Source: Acetobacterium wieringae (GTDB taxonomy: Bacteria > Bacillota > Clostridia > Eubacteriales > Eubacteriaceae). Taken from it: DNA of 64,000 nt. This document shows, piece by piece, positions 16,742-25,925 of the stretch. The DNA lies in NCBI RefSeq assembly GCF_001766835.1, contig NZ_LKEU01000009.1, forward strand, positions 1 to 64,000, written 5' to 3'. Below the pieces are notes generated by a model. That model ran no database searches and was not told the DNA's origin. It saw only the letters and a program-made list of their open reading frames with translations. The position numbers were made by a program, and so were the translations under genes. Position 1 is the first letter of the stretch. Each line of letters begins with the position of its first letter.

Positions 16742-18013
16742 TTATTGATTGGCAGGCCAAGTTTTGGGTGATCCTTGAACCGGACTCTGTGTGTAATCCT
16801 GATGATAGCGATACACGGTTTCGTAAAATTGATTATGAAGGTCAGTGGCCCGGCAATCGTAATTGAGCATTTTTTTTTGGAGGGGAGTCAAGTTAAAACG
16901 GCTTTTTTTCAAGCTGGAAAGAATTGGTAACCGTCCCTGATTTTTTATTGCTTTCAGGATAGCGGCGCCAGTTTGATTAAAACCCAGTACCCGGAGGTAG
17001 GGGACAAACGAGTCGGCCTGAAAGAGGTTTAAGCTTTCTTTATCCAGTTCCAGCAGCCGATTGCACAAAATTCGACGAACCCGGGTTTGAGGAATGCGTT
17101 TTGAGATGATTTTATTGACGCACTCATCCAGGCTTGTGGCAATTTTTAAAGCATCTCTGATTTTATGCTCGAGTCCTTCATTTACATAGGGGGTATTTCT
17201 TAGGTGATGAACATCATGGGAAAGAATCTGCAGTCTCAGGGCGTTGAGAAAATAATCATCGCCCTGGAGATTGTAGTTTTTATTAAATGAGTTAATCAGA
17301 AGTTCAGGCAAATAAGGAAGCCTGTTATCCAAGCTTCTTAAAATTGCTGTTGCTGATTCCGGGTGGACAAGGGCATCCTTTAAAATCGAACGGATACCAC
17401 TGGCACTGAGATACTTAGAGGGCAATACGCTGTGATAGTCGGCTCCTTGCCGCTTAACAGTCATTGAATCGATGGTACTTTGGGTTTTGTGAAGGGCTTT
17501 AAGATATTCAAGAGCCAGGATGTTGTTCGGGGTTTTTAAAAGATTACTAGCCTCATGGCCCAGGTAGGAACGAATCGCCAGCTCTCGGGCACGGGGAAAA
17601 GAAACCCCGGTCGCCAACTCCAGTTTAAGGAAATTTTTAAATTCAGCTGGTTCTTGAACCAGTATCTCAGCCAGATTATTTAAAGGACGGATATGTCCGA
17701 ATTCGGAACCAAAAGAGAGGACATCGATCACGCCGGTGGCATTAAAAATTTTTATTCCGCCATGTGCAAAGGTTTCGGCACTTTGGCAGGCGTAACCAAA
17801 AGGCAGTTCGCAGACCAAATCTACGCCAGCGGTCAGCGCTAGGCGGGCACGTTCCCACTTATTTAAAATAGCAAATTCGCCTCGCTGAGTCAGACTGCCA
17901 CTCATAAGAACCATCACGGCATCGCACTGGCTTTCTTTTTTTGAAGTTTGGATTTGCCAGGCGTGACCCAGGTGAAACGGATTATATTCGGCAATGATAC
18001 CAAGAATTTTCAT
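16742..18013 (-). CDS. tmcAL: tRNA(Met) cytidine acetate ligase (YlbM family)
   Basis: The family uses ATP and acetate to make N4-acetylcytidine at the wobble base of elongator tRNA-Met. The N-terminal nucleotidyltransferase signature GIIAEYNPFHLGH is at the very start, followed by VMSGSFTQRGE-like VLMSGSLTQRGEF and ELPFGYACQSAETFA. The start is placed at MKILGIIAEYNP (SD GAGAGG), not at the longer frame to 18073. Length 423 is normal. It is divergent from ackA; acetate is the substrate of both enzymes, and ylbM near yceD/rpmF is a known Firmicute neighbourhood. Confidence 0.92.
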   Translation of the reverse strand: MKILGIIAEYNPFHLGHAWQIQTSKKESQCDAVMVLMSGSLTQRGEFAILNKWERARLALTAGVDLVCELPFGYACQSAETFAHGGIKIFNATGVIDVLSFGSEFGHIRPLNNLAEILVQEPAEFKNFLKLELATGVSFPRARELAIRSYLGHEASNLLKTPNNILALEYLKALHKTQSTIDSMTVKRQGADYHSVLPSKYLSASGIRSILKDALVHPESATAILRSLDNRLPYLPELLINSFNKNYNLQGDDYFLNALRLQILSHDVHHLRNTPYVNEGLEHKIRDALKIATSLDECVNKIISKRIPQTRVRRILCNRLLELDKESLNLFQADSFVPYLRVLGFNQTGAAILKAIKNQGRLPILSSLKKSRFNLTPLQKKMLNYDCRATDLHNQFYETVYRYHQDYTQSPVQGSPKTWPANQ

Positions 18014-18161
18014 ATTGGCCTCTCTTTTGTTAAAAAAATAGCAATTTTTAAATTTATTATCGAAATATGACAAAAAAATAATGGTATTATTTGCTTATTA
18101 CTGTTATTATATAGAACGTATGAAACGTAATCAATAAAAAACTAAAGGAGAGTAATTATTA

Positions 18162-19352
18162 ATGAATGTACTTGTTATTAACTGCGGCAGTTCTTCACTT
18201 AAATATCAATTGCTTGATATGACTACTGAAGAAGTTTTGGCAAAGGGTTTAGTTGAAAGAATTGGTATCGAAGGATCTGTTTTGGTTCACGAAGCGCCAG
18301 GTCAAGACAAGGTTAAATTAGAACAACCGATGAAGACACATAAAGAAGCGTTGAATCTTGTCATGGCTGCTTTAGTCGATCCTGCACACGGGGTCGTGAA
18401 GTCTTTAGAAGAAATCTCTGCTGTTGGCCATCGGGCTGTTCACGGTGCTGAAACATTTTCTGATTCAGTCGTTATTGATGATGCGGTTATTAAGAGCCTG
18501 GAAGAGTGTTCAGAACTGGCACCTCTTCATAATCCAGCCAACCTGATTGGGATTAATGCGTGTCGGGAATTACTGCCAAACGTACCAATGGTAGCAGTAT
18601 TTGATACCGCTTTCCATCAGACCTTGCCTGGTGAAGCTTTCATGTATCCACTCCCTTATGAATTATATGAAAAATTCAAAATCAGAAAGTATGGTTTCCA
18701 CGGAACTTCTCACAAATTTGTAAGTCAGGCTGCTGCTGAATTAATGGGTAAAAAACTGGAAGACTTAAAACTGATTTCCTGTCATTTAGGCAATGGTGCC
18801 AGTCTCTGCGCCATTAAAAACGGTAAATCGGTTGATACGTCAATGGGATTAACACCGCTGGCAGGACTGGAAATGGGAACCCGGTGTGGCGATATTGACC
18901 CGGCTATTATTCCTTTCCTGGTCAACAAAGGCTACACTGTTGAAGAAGTTGATGTACTGATGAATAAAAAATCAGGTGTACTTGGTGTATCTGGAATCAG
19001 CTCCGATTTCCGTGATGTTGAAGGCGCTGCTAATAACGGTGATAAACGAGCGCAATTAGCACTGGATATTTTCCATTATCGGGTTCGAACAACAATCGGT
19101 GCTTATGTAGCTGCAATGGACGGCGTTGATGGTATTATTTTTACAGCTGGTTTAGGCGAAAACTCGACAACCTCCCGGGCGGCCATTTGCGGTGGTTTGA
19201 AATACTTGGGAATTACTATCGATCCAGTTGCCAACAGCAAACGCGGCGAAGCAACGATTATCTCTGATAAGGATTCTAAAACAACGGTAATGGTTATTCC
19301 AACCAATGAAGAATTAATGATAGCGAGAGACACACTGGCATTAGCTAAATAA
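18162..19352 (+). CDS. ackA: Acetate kinase
   Basis: The enzyme converts acetyl-phosphate + ADP to acetate + ATP, the substrate-level ATP step of acetogenesis (and the reverse for acetate activation). The N-terminal phosphotransferase motif [41 protein letters not shown] and FTAGLGENS are all present across 396 residues, the usual length. It has AAAGGAG 11 nt before the ATG. No phosphotransacetylase gene is adjacent in this window. The next operon's promoter begins 16 bp after its stop. Confidence 0.98.
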   Translation: MNVLVINCGSSSLKYQLLDMTTEEVLAKGLVERIGIEGSVLVHEAPGQDKVKLEQPMKTHKEALNLVMAALVDPAHGVVKSLEEISAVGHRAVHGAETFSDSVVIDDAVIKSLEECSELAPLHNPANLIGINACRELLPNVPMVAVFDTAFHQTLPGEAFMYPLPYELYEKFKIRKYGFHGTSHKFVSQAAAELMGKKLEDLKLISCHLGNGASLCAIKNGKSVDTSMGLTPLAGLEMGTRCGDIDPAIIPFLVNKGYTVEEVDVLMNKKSGVLGVSGISSDFRDVEGAANNGDKRAQLALDIFHYRVRTTIGAYVAAMDGVDGIIFTAGLGENSTTSRAAICGGLKYLGITIDPVANSKRGEATIISDKDSKTTVMVIPTNEELMIARDTLALAK

Positions 19353-19367
19353 TGTAAAGTATTTCAC

Positions 19368-19411
19368 TTGACAAAACGGGCAATCGTCTATATAATGATG
19401 ATTGCCCGTTT
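19368..19411 (+). promoter_or_regulatory. yceD-rpmF promoter with a 12-bp inverted repeat around the -10
   Basis: A near-perfect sigmaA promoter is visible: TTGACA (19368-19373), 17 bp, TATAAT (19391-19396). A perfect 12-bp inverted repeat, AAACGGGCAATC (19374-19385) and GATTGCCCGTTT (19400-19411), flanks the -10. No T-run follows, so it is not a terminator. It looks like a repressor operator, or a hairpin at the start of the transcript; the ligand is unknown. Confidence 0.75.
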
Positions 19412-19422
19412 GGAGTGATAAA

Positions 19423-19881
19423 ATGAATTTTGAAATCAATAAGCTATTGCAGGAAAAAATAATCCCTTTTGAATTTGTTGTTAAAAATACCGATTTAAAT
19501 GATATAGAGGGAGAACTGGATGAACATGGAGCCTTAGTGTGTGGAACCATTGAGAAGTTATCGAAAGGTAATTTTTTAGTAACTTTCACCATCGAGATGA
19601 CTATGATCTTTCCCTGTGCGCGTTGCCTAGAACCAACCCCAATCGATTGTCTTTATGACTATACGGATACGGTAACGGTTGAAGATGACGAAGCAATACT
19701 TGATTTATTGCCCGTCGTTGAAGAATGCATTTATATTAATGAACCTTTCCGTGTACTGTGCAGTGAAGATTGTGCGGGTTTGTGTCCAAAATGCGGCAAT
19801 AATTTAAATCACGAGCAATGTGAATGTGACAAATTTGGTGATTATGATCCTCGATTTGAAGCGTTGAAAAATTTATTGTAA
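19423..19881 (+). CDS. yceD: YceD/DUF177 family protein
   Basis: The 152-residue protein contains CARCLEP (residues ~60s) and a C-terminal CSEDCAGLCPKCG with CECD, the cysteine pattern of Gram-positive DUF177 members, probably zinc-binding. In E. coli and plants the family affects 23S rRNA accumulation, and it is nearly always upstream of rpmF, as here. The start is the ATG with SD TGGAGTGA; the upstream in-frame TTG lies in the promoter's inverted repeat. It is co-transcribed with rpmF (33 bp gap). Confidence 0.9.
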   Translation: MNFEINKLLQEKIIPFEFVVKNTDLNDIEGELDEHGALVCGTIEKLSKGNFLVTFTIEMTMIFPCARCLEPTPIDCLYDYTDTVTVEDDEAILDLLPVVEECIYINEPFRVLCSEDCAGLCPKCGNNLNHEQCECDKFGDYDPRFEALKNLL

Positions 19882-19914
19882 GTGAAATGACTTTACTATT
19901 AGGAGGTGTGAGTG

Positions 19915-20094
19915 ATGGCTGTACCAAAGAGAAAAACTTCAAAATCAAGAAGAGACAAAAGAAGAACACATTACAAATTAAATATTCCAGGAATGAGTAC
20001 TTGTCCAAAATGTGGTGAAATTAAATTGCCTCATCGAGTTTGCAAGTCTTGTGGCACATACAAAGACGTTAGCGTTATCAGCTTCAACGAATAA
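19915..20094 (+). CDS. rpmF: Ribosomal protein L32
   Basis: This 59-residue basic protein starts with the family hallmark [17 protein letters not shown]. It keeps both zinc pairs ([18 protein letters not shown]), the C+ form used under zinc-replete conditions. The ATG at 19915 is preceded by AGGAGGTG; the GTG one codon earlier is not used. It is a component of the 50S subunit, and a terminator follows immediately. Confidence 0.98.
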   Translation: MAVPKRKTSKSRRDKRRTHYKLNIPGMSTCPKCGEIKLPHRVCKSCGTYKDVSVISFNE

Positions 20095-20117
20095 ACAGAG
20101 TCTAGACTCTGTTTTTT
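20095..20117 (+). terminator. Terminator of yceD-rpmF
   Basis: The perfect palindrome ACAGAGTCTAGACTCTGT begins directly after the rpmF stop and ends in six T. Confidence 0.92.
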
Positions 20118-20163
20118 CTCTATCTGGGATTATTTCAGACCCGGATAATTTTTAGCGATAGTA

Positions 20164-20192
20164 TTTACTGAATAGCTTTTTTCTGGGATAAT
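20164..20192 (+). promoter_or_regulatory. Promoter of plsX-acpP
   Basis: TTTACT (20164-20169), a 17-bp spacer and GATAAT (20187-20192). A short dyad AGTA-TT-TACT overlaps the -35; it is too short to assign to a fatty-acid regulator such as FapR. Confidence 0.6.
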
Positions 20193-20218
20193 AGACAGAT
20201 ATATGGGAGGGTATAATT

Positions 20219-21214
20219 TTGAATATATTTTTAGATGCCATGGGTGGTGATCATGCACCCTATGAAATCGTCAAGGGTGCCATTGATGCTGTAAAAGAAT
20301 ATGATGTCAAGCTGACCCTGGTGGGTCACAGGCAGGCCGTTCTAGAAGAACTTTCAAAATACGATTACCCTAAAGACAAGATAGAAATTCTGCACGCCGA
20401 AACAGTCATCGAGAATACCGAAGAACCAGCCATGGCGATTCGGCGAAAACCGGATTCCTCGCTGGTGGTGGCCTTGGATGAAATGAAAAAAAGAGAAAAT
20501 GCGGTGCTGATTTCAGCCGGTAGCACTGGTGCACTTTTATCTGGTGGTTTATTAAAGCTTGGTCGGATCAAGGGGATAAAGCGGCCTGCTTTAGCGGCGA
20601 CTTTACCCAAAAGCGATGGCGTGTTTGTGCTCATTGACACCGGTGCCAATGCCGATTGCAAACCAGAGTATCTGGAACAGTTTGCTCAATTGGGAAAAAT
20701 TTATTCAGAAAATGTTTTAGGTAAAAATAATCCGGGGATCGGTTTGATCAATATCGGTGCTGAAGCAAAAAAAGGCAACAGTCTGGTAAAAGCTGCTTAC
20801 GAGCTTTTGGAAACTGGTGATTTTAATTTTTTGGGCAATGTGGAAGCACGGGATCTACCCGAAACCAAGGCTGATGTGTTAGTCTGTGACGGATTCACCG
20901 GGAATATCGTTTTGAAATTAACTGAAGGCATAGCGGCGTATTTGCTCAAGGGAATGAAGACATCAATCATGAGCAACACCAAAGGAAAAATTGGAGGAAT
21001 GCTGATTAAAGACAATTTACGAAGTTTTAAGAAGCAATTTGACTATGCTGAATATGGTGGGGCACCTTTTCTGGGAGTCAAGGGCGGAATCATTAAAGCC
21101 CATGGCAGCAGCGATGCCTTTGCCATCAAAAATGCAATAAGGCAGAGCATGAAGTTTATTGAAAATGATGTGTTGCAAAAAATAACTGATAATGTAAAAA
21201 ATATGGAGGCTTAA
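20219..21214 (+). CDS. plsX: Phosphate acyltransferase PlsX
   Basis: It transfers the acyl chain from acyl-ACP to phosphate, giving acyl-phosphate for PlsY in phospholipid synthesis. The typical start NIFLDAMGGDHAP, then IRRKPDSSLVVAL, GALLSGGLLKLGRIKGIKRP and LVCDGFTGNIVLKLTEG are present. Length 331 is normal. The start is TTG 20219 behind GGGAGGG. acpP follows 3 bp downstream, so its acyl donor is made from the same message. The fab genes that often sit between plsX and acpP are absent. Confidence 0.95.
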   Translation: MNIFLDAMGGDHAPYEIVKGAIDAVKEYDVKLTLVGHRQAVLEELSKYDYPKDKIEILHAETVIENTEEPAMAIRRKPDSSLVVALDEMKKRENAVLISAGSTGALLSGGLLKLGRIKGIKRPALAATLPKSDGVFVLIDTGANADCKPEYLEQFAQLGKIYSENVLGKNNPGIGLINIGAEAKKGNSLVKAAYELLETGDFNFLGNVEARDLPETKADVLVCDGFTGNIVLKLTEGIAAYLLKGMKTSIMSNTKGKIGGMLIKDNLRSFKKQFDYAEYGGAPFLGVKGGIIKAHGSSDAFAIKNAIRQSMKFIENDVLQKITDNVKNMEA

Positions 21215-21217
21215 ATC

Positions 21218-21442
21218 ATGGATGAACGATTCTTAAAAGTCACGGCGATTATTTCAGAACAACTTGATGTTGATATTGATAAAATTACCCTTGAGACCTC
21301 ACTCATTGATGATCTGGAGGCAGATTCACTGGATGTGGTTGAACTGATTATGGCATTCGAAGATGAGTTTGGTACAAAAATTGACGAAGGTGCATTAGAG
21401 AATATCCAAACAGTGGAAGATATTATCAACGCAATTTCCTGA
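21218..21442 (+). CDS. acpP: Acyl carrier protein
   Basis: This small acidic protein (74 aa) carries the phosphopantetheine attachment motif in LEADSLDVVEL (the Ser of DSL). It holds growing fatty acyl chains for the type II synthase and supplies PlsX. It sits 3 bp behind plsX, with GGAGG of its SD inside the plsX end, and is closed by a hairpin at 21449. Confidence 0.96.
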   Translation: MDERFLKVTAIISEQLDVDIDKITLETSLIDDLEADSLDVVELIMAFEDEFGTKIDEGALENIQTVEDIINAIS

Positions 21443-21448
21443 GTAAAC

Positions 21449-21486
21449 AAAATGAGTGCCGAAACAAAAATTGGCACTCATTTTCA
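21449..21486 (+). terminator. Terminator of plsX-acpP
   Basis: A 12-bp perfect stem AAAATGAGTGCC/GGCACTCATTTT (21449-21460 with 21473-21484). The T-tract is short, so readthrough into rnc is possible. Confidence 0.75.
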
Positions 21487-21542
21487 AACAATTACGAAGT
21501 TTACACCAGGCGTTTGCATGTTTGGTCTTTTGATTGGGAATA

Positions 21543-21569
21543 GCGAGAAACGCCCAGGCGGGATCTCGC
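21543..21569 (+). promoter_or_regulatory. GC-rich hairpin in the rnc leader
   Basis: GCGAGA pairs with TCTCGC and an inner CGC pairs with GCG around a CCAG loop, 22 bp before the rnc start. No T-run follows. In several bacteria RNase III cleaves a leader hairpin in its own mRNA; this is a candidate for such autoregulation, by inference only. Confidence 0.45.
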
Positions 21570-21591
21570 AATCGATAAGGGGGGATATTAC

Positions 21592-22254
21592 GTGACAATC
21601 GAAGAAAAAATCGATTACCGTTTCAAAAAGAAAGATTTATTAAAAGTAGCATTAACACATAGTTCACATTCAGGAAATTCAACCAATAATGAACGACTTG
21701 AATTCTTGGGGGATGCAGTATTGGAACTGATTATCAGTGAGTATTTATTTTTAGCTCACAAGTTATCTGAGGGTAAAATGACGAAAATCCGTTCCAATAT
21801 TGTATGTGCCGAGTCTCTTTCCAAGGCGGCTTATGAGCTTCATTTGGGAGATCATATCTTTTTGGGTAAGGGAGAAATTGTAACCGGTGGCCGACAGCGA
21901 AAATCGAATCTTGCGAATGCATTTGAGGCCCTGATTGGGGCTGTTTTTTTAGACAGTAATTTCGAAACGACACGAAAAGTTGTCCTCAAAGTACTGGAAA
22001 ACAATATTCAACTGGCGTTATCAGGTGCCTTGGTTAAAGACTATAAAACTGAACTTCAGGAGTATATTCAAAAGAATAATGACAATGTGATTGAGTATAT
22101 TCTGGAGCGGTCTGAAGGACCAGAACACAACAAGACCTTTTATATCAATTTGATTTTTAATGGCGATTGTGTGAGTCATGGGATCGGAAAAAGTAAAAAA
22201 GAAGGGGAACAGGACGCTGCAAAGAATTATTTGCATAAGACCAGGAAATTGTAA
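21592..22254 (+). CDS. rnc: Ribonuclease III
   Basis: The double-strand-specific endoribonuclease processes rRNA precursors and regulates mRNAs. The catalytic signature NERLEFLGDAVLEL (residues ~33-46) and the second acidic cluster (NAFEALIGAVFLDS) are present. A C-terminal dsRNA-binding domain (~155-220) ends GEQDAAKNYL. Length 220 aa is normal. The GTG start has AGGGGGG upstream. smc follows 14 bp later, the conserved rnc-smc-ftsY order. Confidence 0.97.
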   Translation: MTIEEKIDYRFKKKDLLKVALTHSSHSGNSTNNERLEFLGDAVLELIISEYLFLAHKLSEGKMTKIRSNIVCAESLSKAAYELHLGDHIFLGKGEIVTGGRQRKSNLANAFEALIGAVFLDSNFETTRKVVLKVLENNIQLALSGALVKDYKTELQEYIQKNNDNVIEYILERSEGPEHNKTFYINLIFNGDCVSHGIGKSKKEGEQDAAKNYLHKTRKL

Positions 22255-22268
22255 ATTGAGGTGAAGGC

Positions 22269-25200
22269 TTGTATTTAAAAAAATTGCGATTGTCGGGGTT
22301 TAAATCATTTGCAGACCCTGTAAGCCTTGAGTTTTCAGAAGGTATTTCTGCAATTGTTGGTCCTAACGGCAGCGGAAAAAGTAATATCACCGACGCCATC
22401 AAATGGGTTTTGGGTGAACAAAGCATAAAATCCCTGCGGGGAAAGAAAATGGAAGATGTAATCTTCTCAGGAACAGAAAAAAAACCAGCCTCAGGTTATG
22501 CCGAGGTTGTTTTGGTTTTAGACAACAAAGACGGCACATTGGAAAACTATCCTCAGGAAATAGCGATCTCACGAAAACTATTCAGGTCTGGGGAAAGTGA
22601 CTATGCCATCAATAAAAAGAGCTGTAAACTTAAAGAAATTCACAGCCTCTTTATGGATACAGGCTTAGGAAAAAATGGTTATTCGTTAATCAGCCAGGGC
22701 AGTATCGAAAATATATTAGCCAGTAGCCCCACGGAACTTCGGAATATTTTTGAAGAAGCGGTGGGCATTGTATCGTATAAAACAAAAAAAAACGAGGCCG
22801 AAAAAAAACTGGAACAAACCCAGGGCCATTTGGATCGGCTTCGGGATATTATGACCGAAATCGAAAAACAACTAGGACCATTAAAAAACCAGTCCCGGAA
22901 GGCTCAAAACTGGTTAGTTTTGCATGAGGAATTAAAGACTGTTGATCTGGTCATCTTTTATCGGAAAATGAGCAGTGCCGTCACGGAACTTGAAGAACTA
23001 AAAATAAACCTTAAAAATCAAATAAAAAGCTGCAATCAAATTGAAGCGGCCATTCAAAAAAAGGATGAGCTCTATCAAAAATTGACCATCGAAAACCGCG
23101 AATTGGATCTTTTAACTGATGCTGAAAAGAAGAATCTTAGTGTTCTCAGCACGGATTTTGATCAGGTACAGCGGGAAGCGATCCGCTGTAAAAGCCAGTT
23201 GGAGGCCAATGAAATAAGCCAGCAACGGCTTGCCAAAGAGCAGGAAAATTTGTCTTTTCAGATTGATGAAGCCCGAGCCAGAATCAATGGTCTTGAACGT
23301 GAAAAAAAAGTCTTGCTCGAAAATCTTAAAAACCATGAAACGGCCTGGCGTGAAATGGATAACACGCTTCACAGTCTGCTGATTGAAGAACAGCAGGAAA
23401 AAGAGCGAATCAAAGCGACTCAAGATGCAATTCAAAATCATCAATCCCTTTGTGAAAGCTTGGAGATAAAGCGTTTTGAAGTAAAAACGGCAATCCAGGA
23501 GGCAACAACAGAATCATCTTTTATTAAAAAGCACTTGGATGAAGCCTTGGTCAACCAAAATCAAATCACTTCAGATTTGGAACAACATAAAATAGAACTG
23601 GACAAACTACGAGAAAAAAAGCAGCAACAGAACGAGCTCTATAGCCAGTTGCAGTCTCAGTATAGTCAAGTTTTGGAAGAACAGCAAAAAATTCAGCATC
23701 AGGTCCATCACATTTCCAATAATTTAAAAGTTAATGCCTCTAAAGCAGAGTATTTAAAGAATATTCAAAAAAATTATCAGGATTATTTTCCGACCATTCG
23801 AAAACTGATGACATCTGAAAAACTGCTGGGCCCGGTGATCCATGAGGTGTATGGGCCGGTTGGCGAACTGATCACCACAAAACCCAGGTATCTCCAGGCC
23901 ATTGATATTGCGTTGGGGGCAAAAAGCCAGAACATTGTGGTAGCCACAGTTAAGGTTGCCAGTGATTGCATAAATCTCCTGAAAAAAGAACGTTTAGGAC
24001 GGGCAACCTTTTTACCACTGGATAATTTAAAATACAATTCAATTGATGACCGAACCCGGGCGGCGCTTAAGAATATGTCCGGGGTGGAAGGAATTGCCAG
24101 TGAGTTGGTTAAAACTGAAGCTGCTTATGCGGCGGCAATCGAAAGTCTTTTAGGACGGATCATCGTTGCCAGTGATTTTGCTTCGGGACGAGCTATCCAG
24201 AATAAATTGGCATCGCGTTTTACGGTGGTGACGCTGGAAGGTGAAATCTTCTATCCCGGCGGTGCTATTGTCGGCGGTCAAAGCAAAGATAACCGGCAGT
24301 CCCCGCTGTCTAAAAAAATTGAAATCCAGAATCTGGAAAAGGAAATGGAAGCTTATAAAAAAGCCCTCGTTCTTGCAAAAGACCAGGAGTTACAGTCGCA
24401 CGCATCAATATCTCAGCTGAGTAAACAATTAAAAGAATTGGAATATGAACACAATCGTTGCAAACAGGGTTTGTGGGAAAAAAATAAACGGATTGAAGAT
24501 TTAACTGAAAAACAACATGTAAACACCCGTTCAATCGCAGTTCACAAGAAAAAGCTTCAGGAGCTAAGTCAGACACTCGAACAATCCAGTCAGGAACTGA
24601 CAAAGATAGAAACGGCCTACAATCAGGCGAAAGAAGCGACTAAAGAGCAGGATTCCGATGATCGCACTCAGGAGATTCGGGAGCGGTTGGATGATTTTCG
24701 GTTAAAAATTTCTGACAGGCAAATGATCATCACTCAGATTAAAGGTGAAATTGCCGGGCTTGATCAACAAATTATCTTGATGCAGGAACAATTGACTCAC
24801 CAAACAACCAAAAAAACGGCGTTAGAAAAAGAAATTGGATGCTACCACAGCGATTCGAACGACTTGATTCAACTTCAGCAGAATCTGGAGGCGGATTATC
24901 AACGATTGTCGAAGCTGATTGAAGCCCATCGCAACAAAAATAAACAAGCGACGGAACTGCAAAAAGCAAACGCCCAGCGCCTGGAAACACTGCAGGAAGA
25001 AATAAAAAACGACAATCACCAGTTGATTGTGGAGAATGACAGAAAGAACACTGTTTCCAGCCAGGTAAACAGTCTGCAACTACAGATGAACCATTGGGAA
25101 GATACTATCTATAAGAGTTATGAAATCAATTATTTGATGGCCGAAGATGCCTACCGGCAGCTGGAACAAGACAAGAAACTGGATGCGCTGGATTTATCTG

Positions 25201-25841
25201 AAGAACGTCAGCGTGATTTACGAGAAAAAATTAATGCTCTCGGTAATGTCAATCTTAATGCGATTGAAGAATATCAAGAAATTCTCATCAGGCATGATTT
25301 TATGAAAGCACAGATGGATGATCTTAAAGCCGGAAAAAGCGAACTGTTGGATATTATCAATACCCTTTATGACGCCATGACTGAGCAGTTTAAGGCTAAC
25401 TTTATCAAGCTTCAGGAAAACTTCACCCGGATCTTCAGTATTCTATTTGAAGGCGGTCGGGCTTATCTGGAGTTTACCGATCCCACCGGGGTACTGGAAG
25501 GGGGAATTGAGCTGGTGGCTCAGCCCCCGGGGAAACGGCTGCGCCATATTTCGTTGCTTTCTGGTGGTGAAAAATCGATGGTTGCCATTGCTCTGCTATT
25601 TTCCTTTCTGGAAATAAACCCTTCGCCATTTTGTGTAATTGATGAAGTGGACGCCGCCCTGGATGATCACAATATTTACCGGTACATTTCGTATCTGAAA
25701 AAAGTGGCGGAACATAATCAATTCATCACGATTACCCATCGCCGCACCACCCTGGAAGTCTGTGATAATCTCTATGGGGTATCGATGTCCAAGGATGGGG
25801 TTTCGCAATTGGTGTCAGTCCGACTGACGGATTATGCATAA
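22269..25841 (+). CDS. smc: Chromosome segregation/condensin ATPase SMC
   Basis: The 1,190-residue protein begins YLKKLRLSGFKSF and has Walker A GPNGSGKSN (~32-40), two long coiled coils, a hinge around 510-660 (GELITTKPRYLQAIDIALG...), then the C-terminal head with signature LSGGEKSMVAIALL (~1,097) and Walker B CVIDEVDAALDD. It forms the bacterial condensin with ScpA/ScpB (not in this window). The start is TTG 22269, needed to give the canonical N-terminus, with GAGGTGAAG upstream. Confidence 0.97.
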   Translation: MYLKKLRLSGFKSFADPVSLEFSEGISAIVGPNGSGKSNITDAIKWVLGEQSIKSLRGKKMEDVIFSGTEKKPASGYAEVVLVLDNKDGTLENYPQEIAISRKLFRSGESDYAINKKSCKLKEIHSLFMDTGLGKNGYSLISQGSIENILASSPTELRNIFEEAVGIVSYKTKKNEAEKKLEQTQGHLDRLRDIMTEIEKQLGPLKNQSRKAQNWLVLHEELKTVDLVIFYRKMSSAVTELEELKINLKNQIKSCNQIEAAIQKKDELYQKLTIENRELDLLTDAEKKNLSVLSTDFDQVQREAIRCKSQLEANEISQQRLAKEQENLSFQIDEARARINGLEREKKVLLENLKNHETAWREMDNTLHSLLIEEQQEKERIKATQDAIQNHQSLCESLEIKRFEVKTAIQEATTESSFIKKHLDEALVNQNQITSDLEQHKIELDKLREKKQQQNELYSQLQSQYSQVLEEQQKIQHQVHHISNNLKVNASKAEYLKNIQKNYQDYFPTIRKLMTSEKLLGPVIHEVYGPVGELITTKPRYLQAIDIALGAKSQNIVVATVKVASDCINLLKKERLGRATFLPLDNLKYNSIDDRTRAALKNMSGVEGIASELVKTEAAYAAAIESLLGRIIVASDFASGRAIQNKLASRFTVVTLEGEIFYPGGAIVGGQSKDNRQSPLSKKIEIQNLEKEMEAYKKALVLAKDQELQSHASISQLSKQLKELEYEHNRCKQGLWEKNKRIEDLTEKQHVNTRSIAVHKKKLQELSQTLEQSSQELTKIETAYNQAKEATKEQDSDDRTQEIRERLDDFRLKISDRQMIITQIKGEIAGLDQQIILMQEQLTHQTTKKTALEKEIGCYHSDSNDLIQLQQNLEADYQRLSKLIEAHRNKNKQATELQKANAQRLETLQEEIKNDNHQLIVENDRKNTVSSQVNSLQLQMNHWEDTIYKSYEINYLMAEDAYRQLEQDKKLDALDLSEERQRDLREKINALGNVNLNAIEEYQEILIRHDFMKAQMDDLKAGKSELLDIINTLYDAMTEQFKANFIKLQENFTRIFSILFEGGRAYLEFTDPTGVLEGGIELVAQPPGKRLRHISLLSGGEKSMVAIALLFSFLEINPSPFCVIDEVDAALDDHNIYRYISYLKKVAEHNQFITITHRRTTLEVCDNLYGVSMSKDGVSQLVSVRLTDYA

Positions 25842-25925
25842 AATAATATCATGGATAATGTTAAAGTGATTGGGTAGTACACTCATTTTAGCTCCAATTG
25901 ATGAAGTAAAACTAAGGAGGCAATT

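Noticed and set aside
15117..16760. Longer 547-aa carboxylesterase reading
   Set aside because: The extra 29 residues overlap the start of the tmcAL end region and have no SD; an AAAGGAGA fits the MLFFNKEK start.
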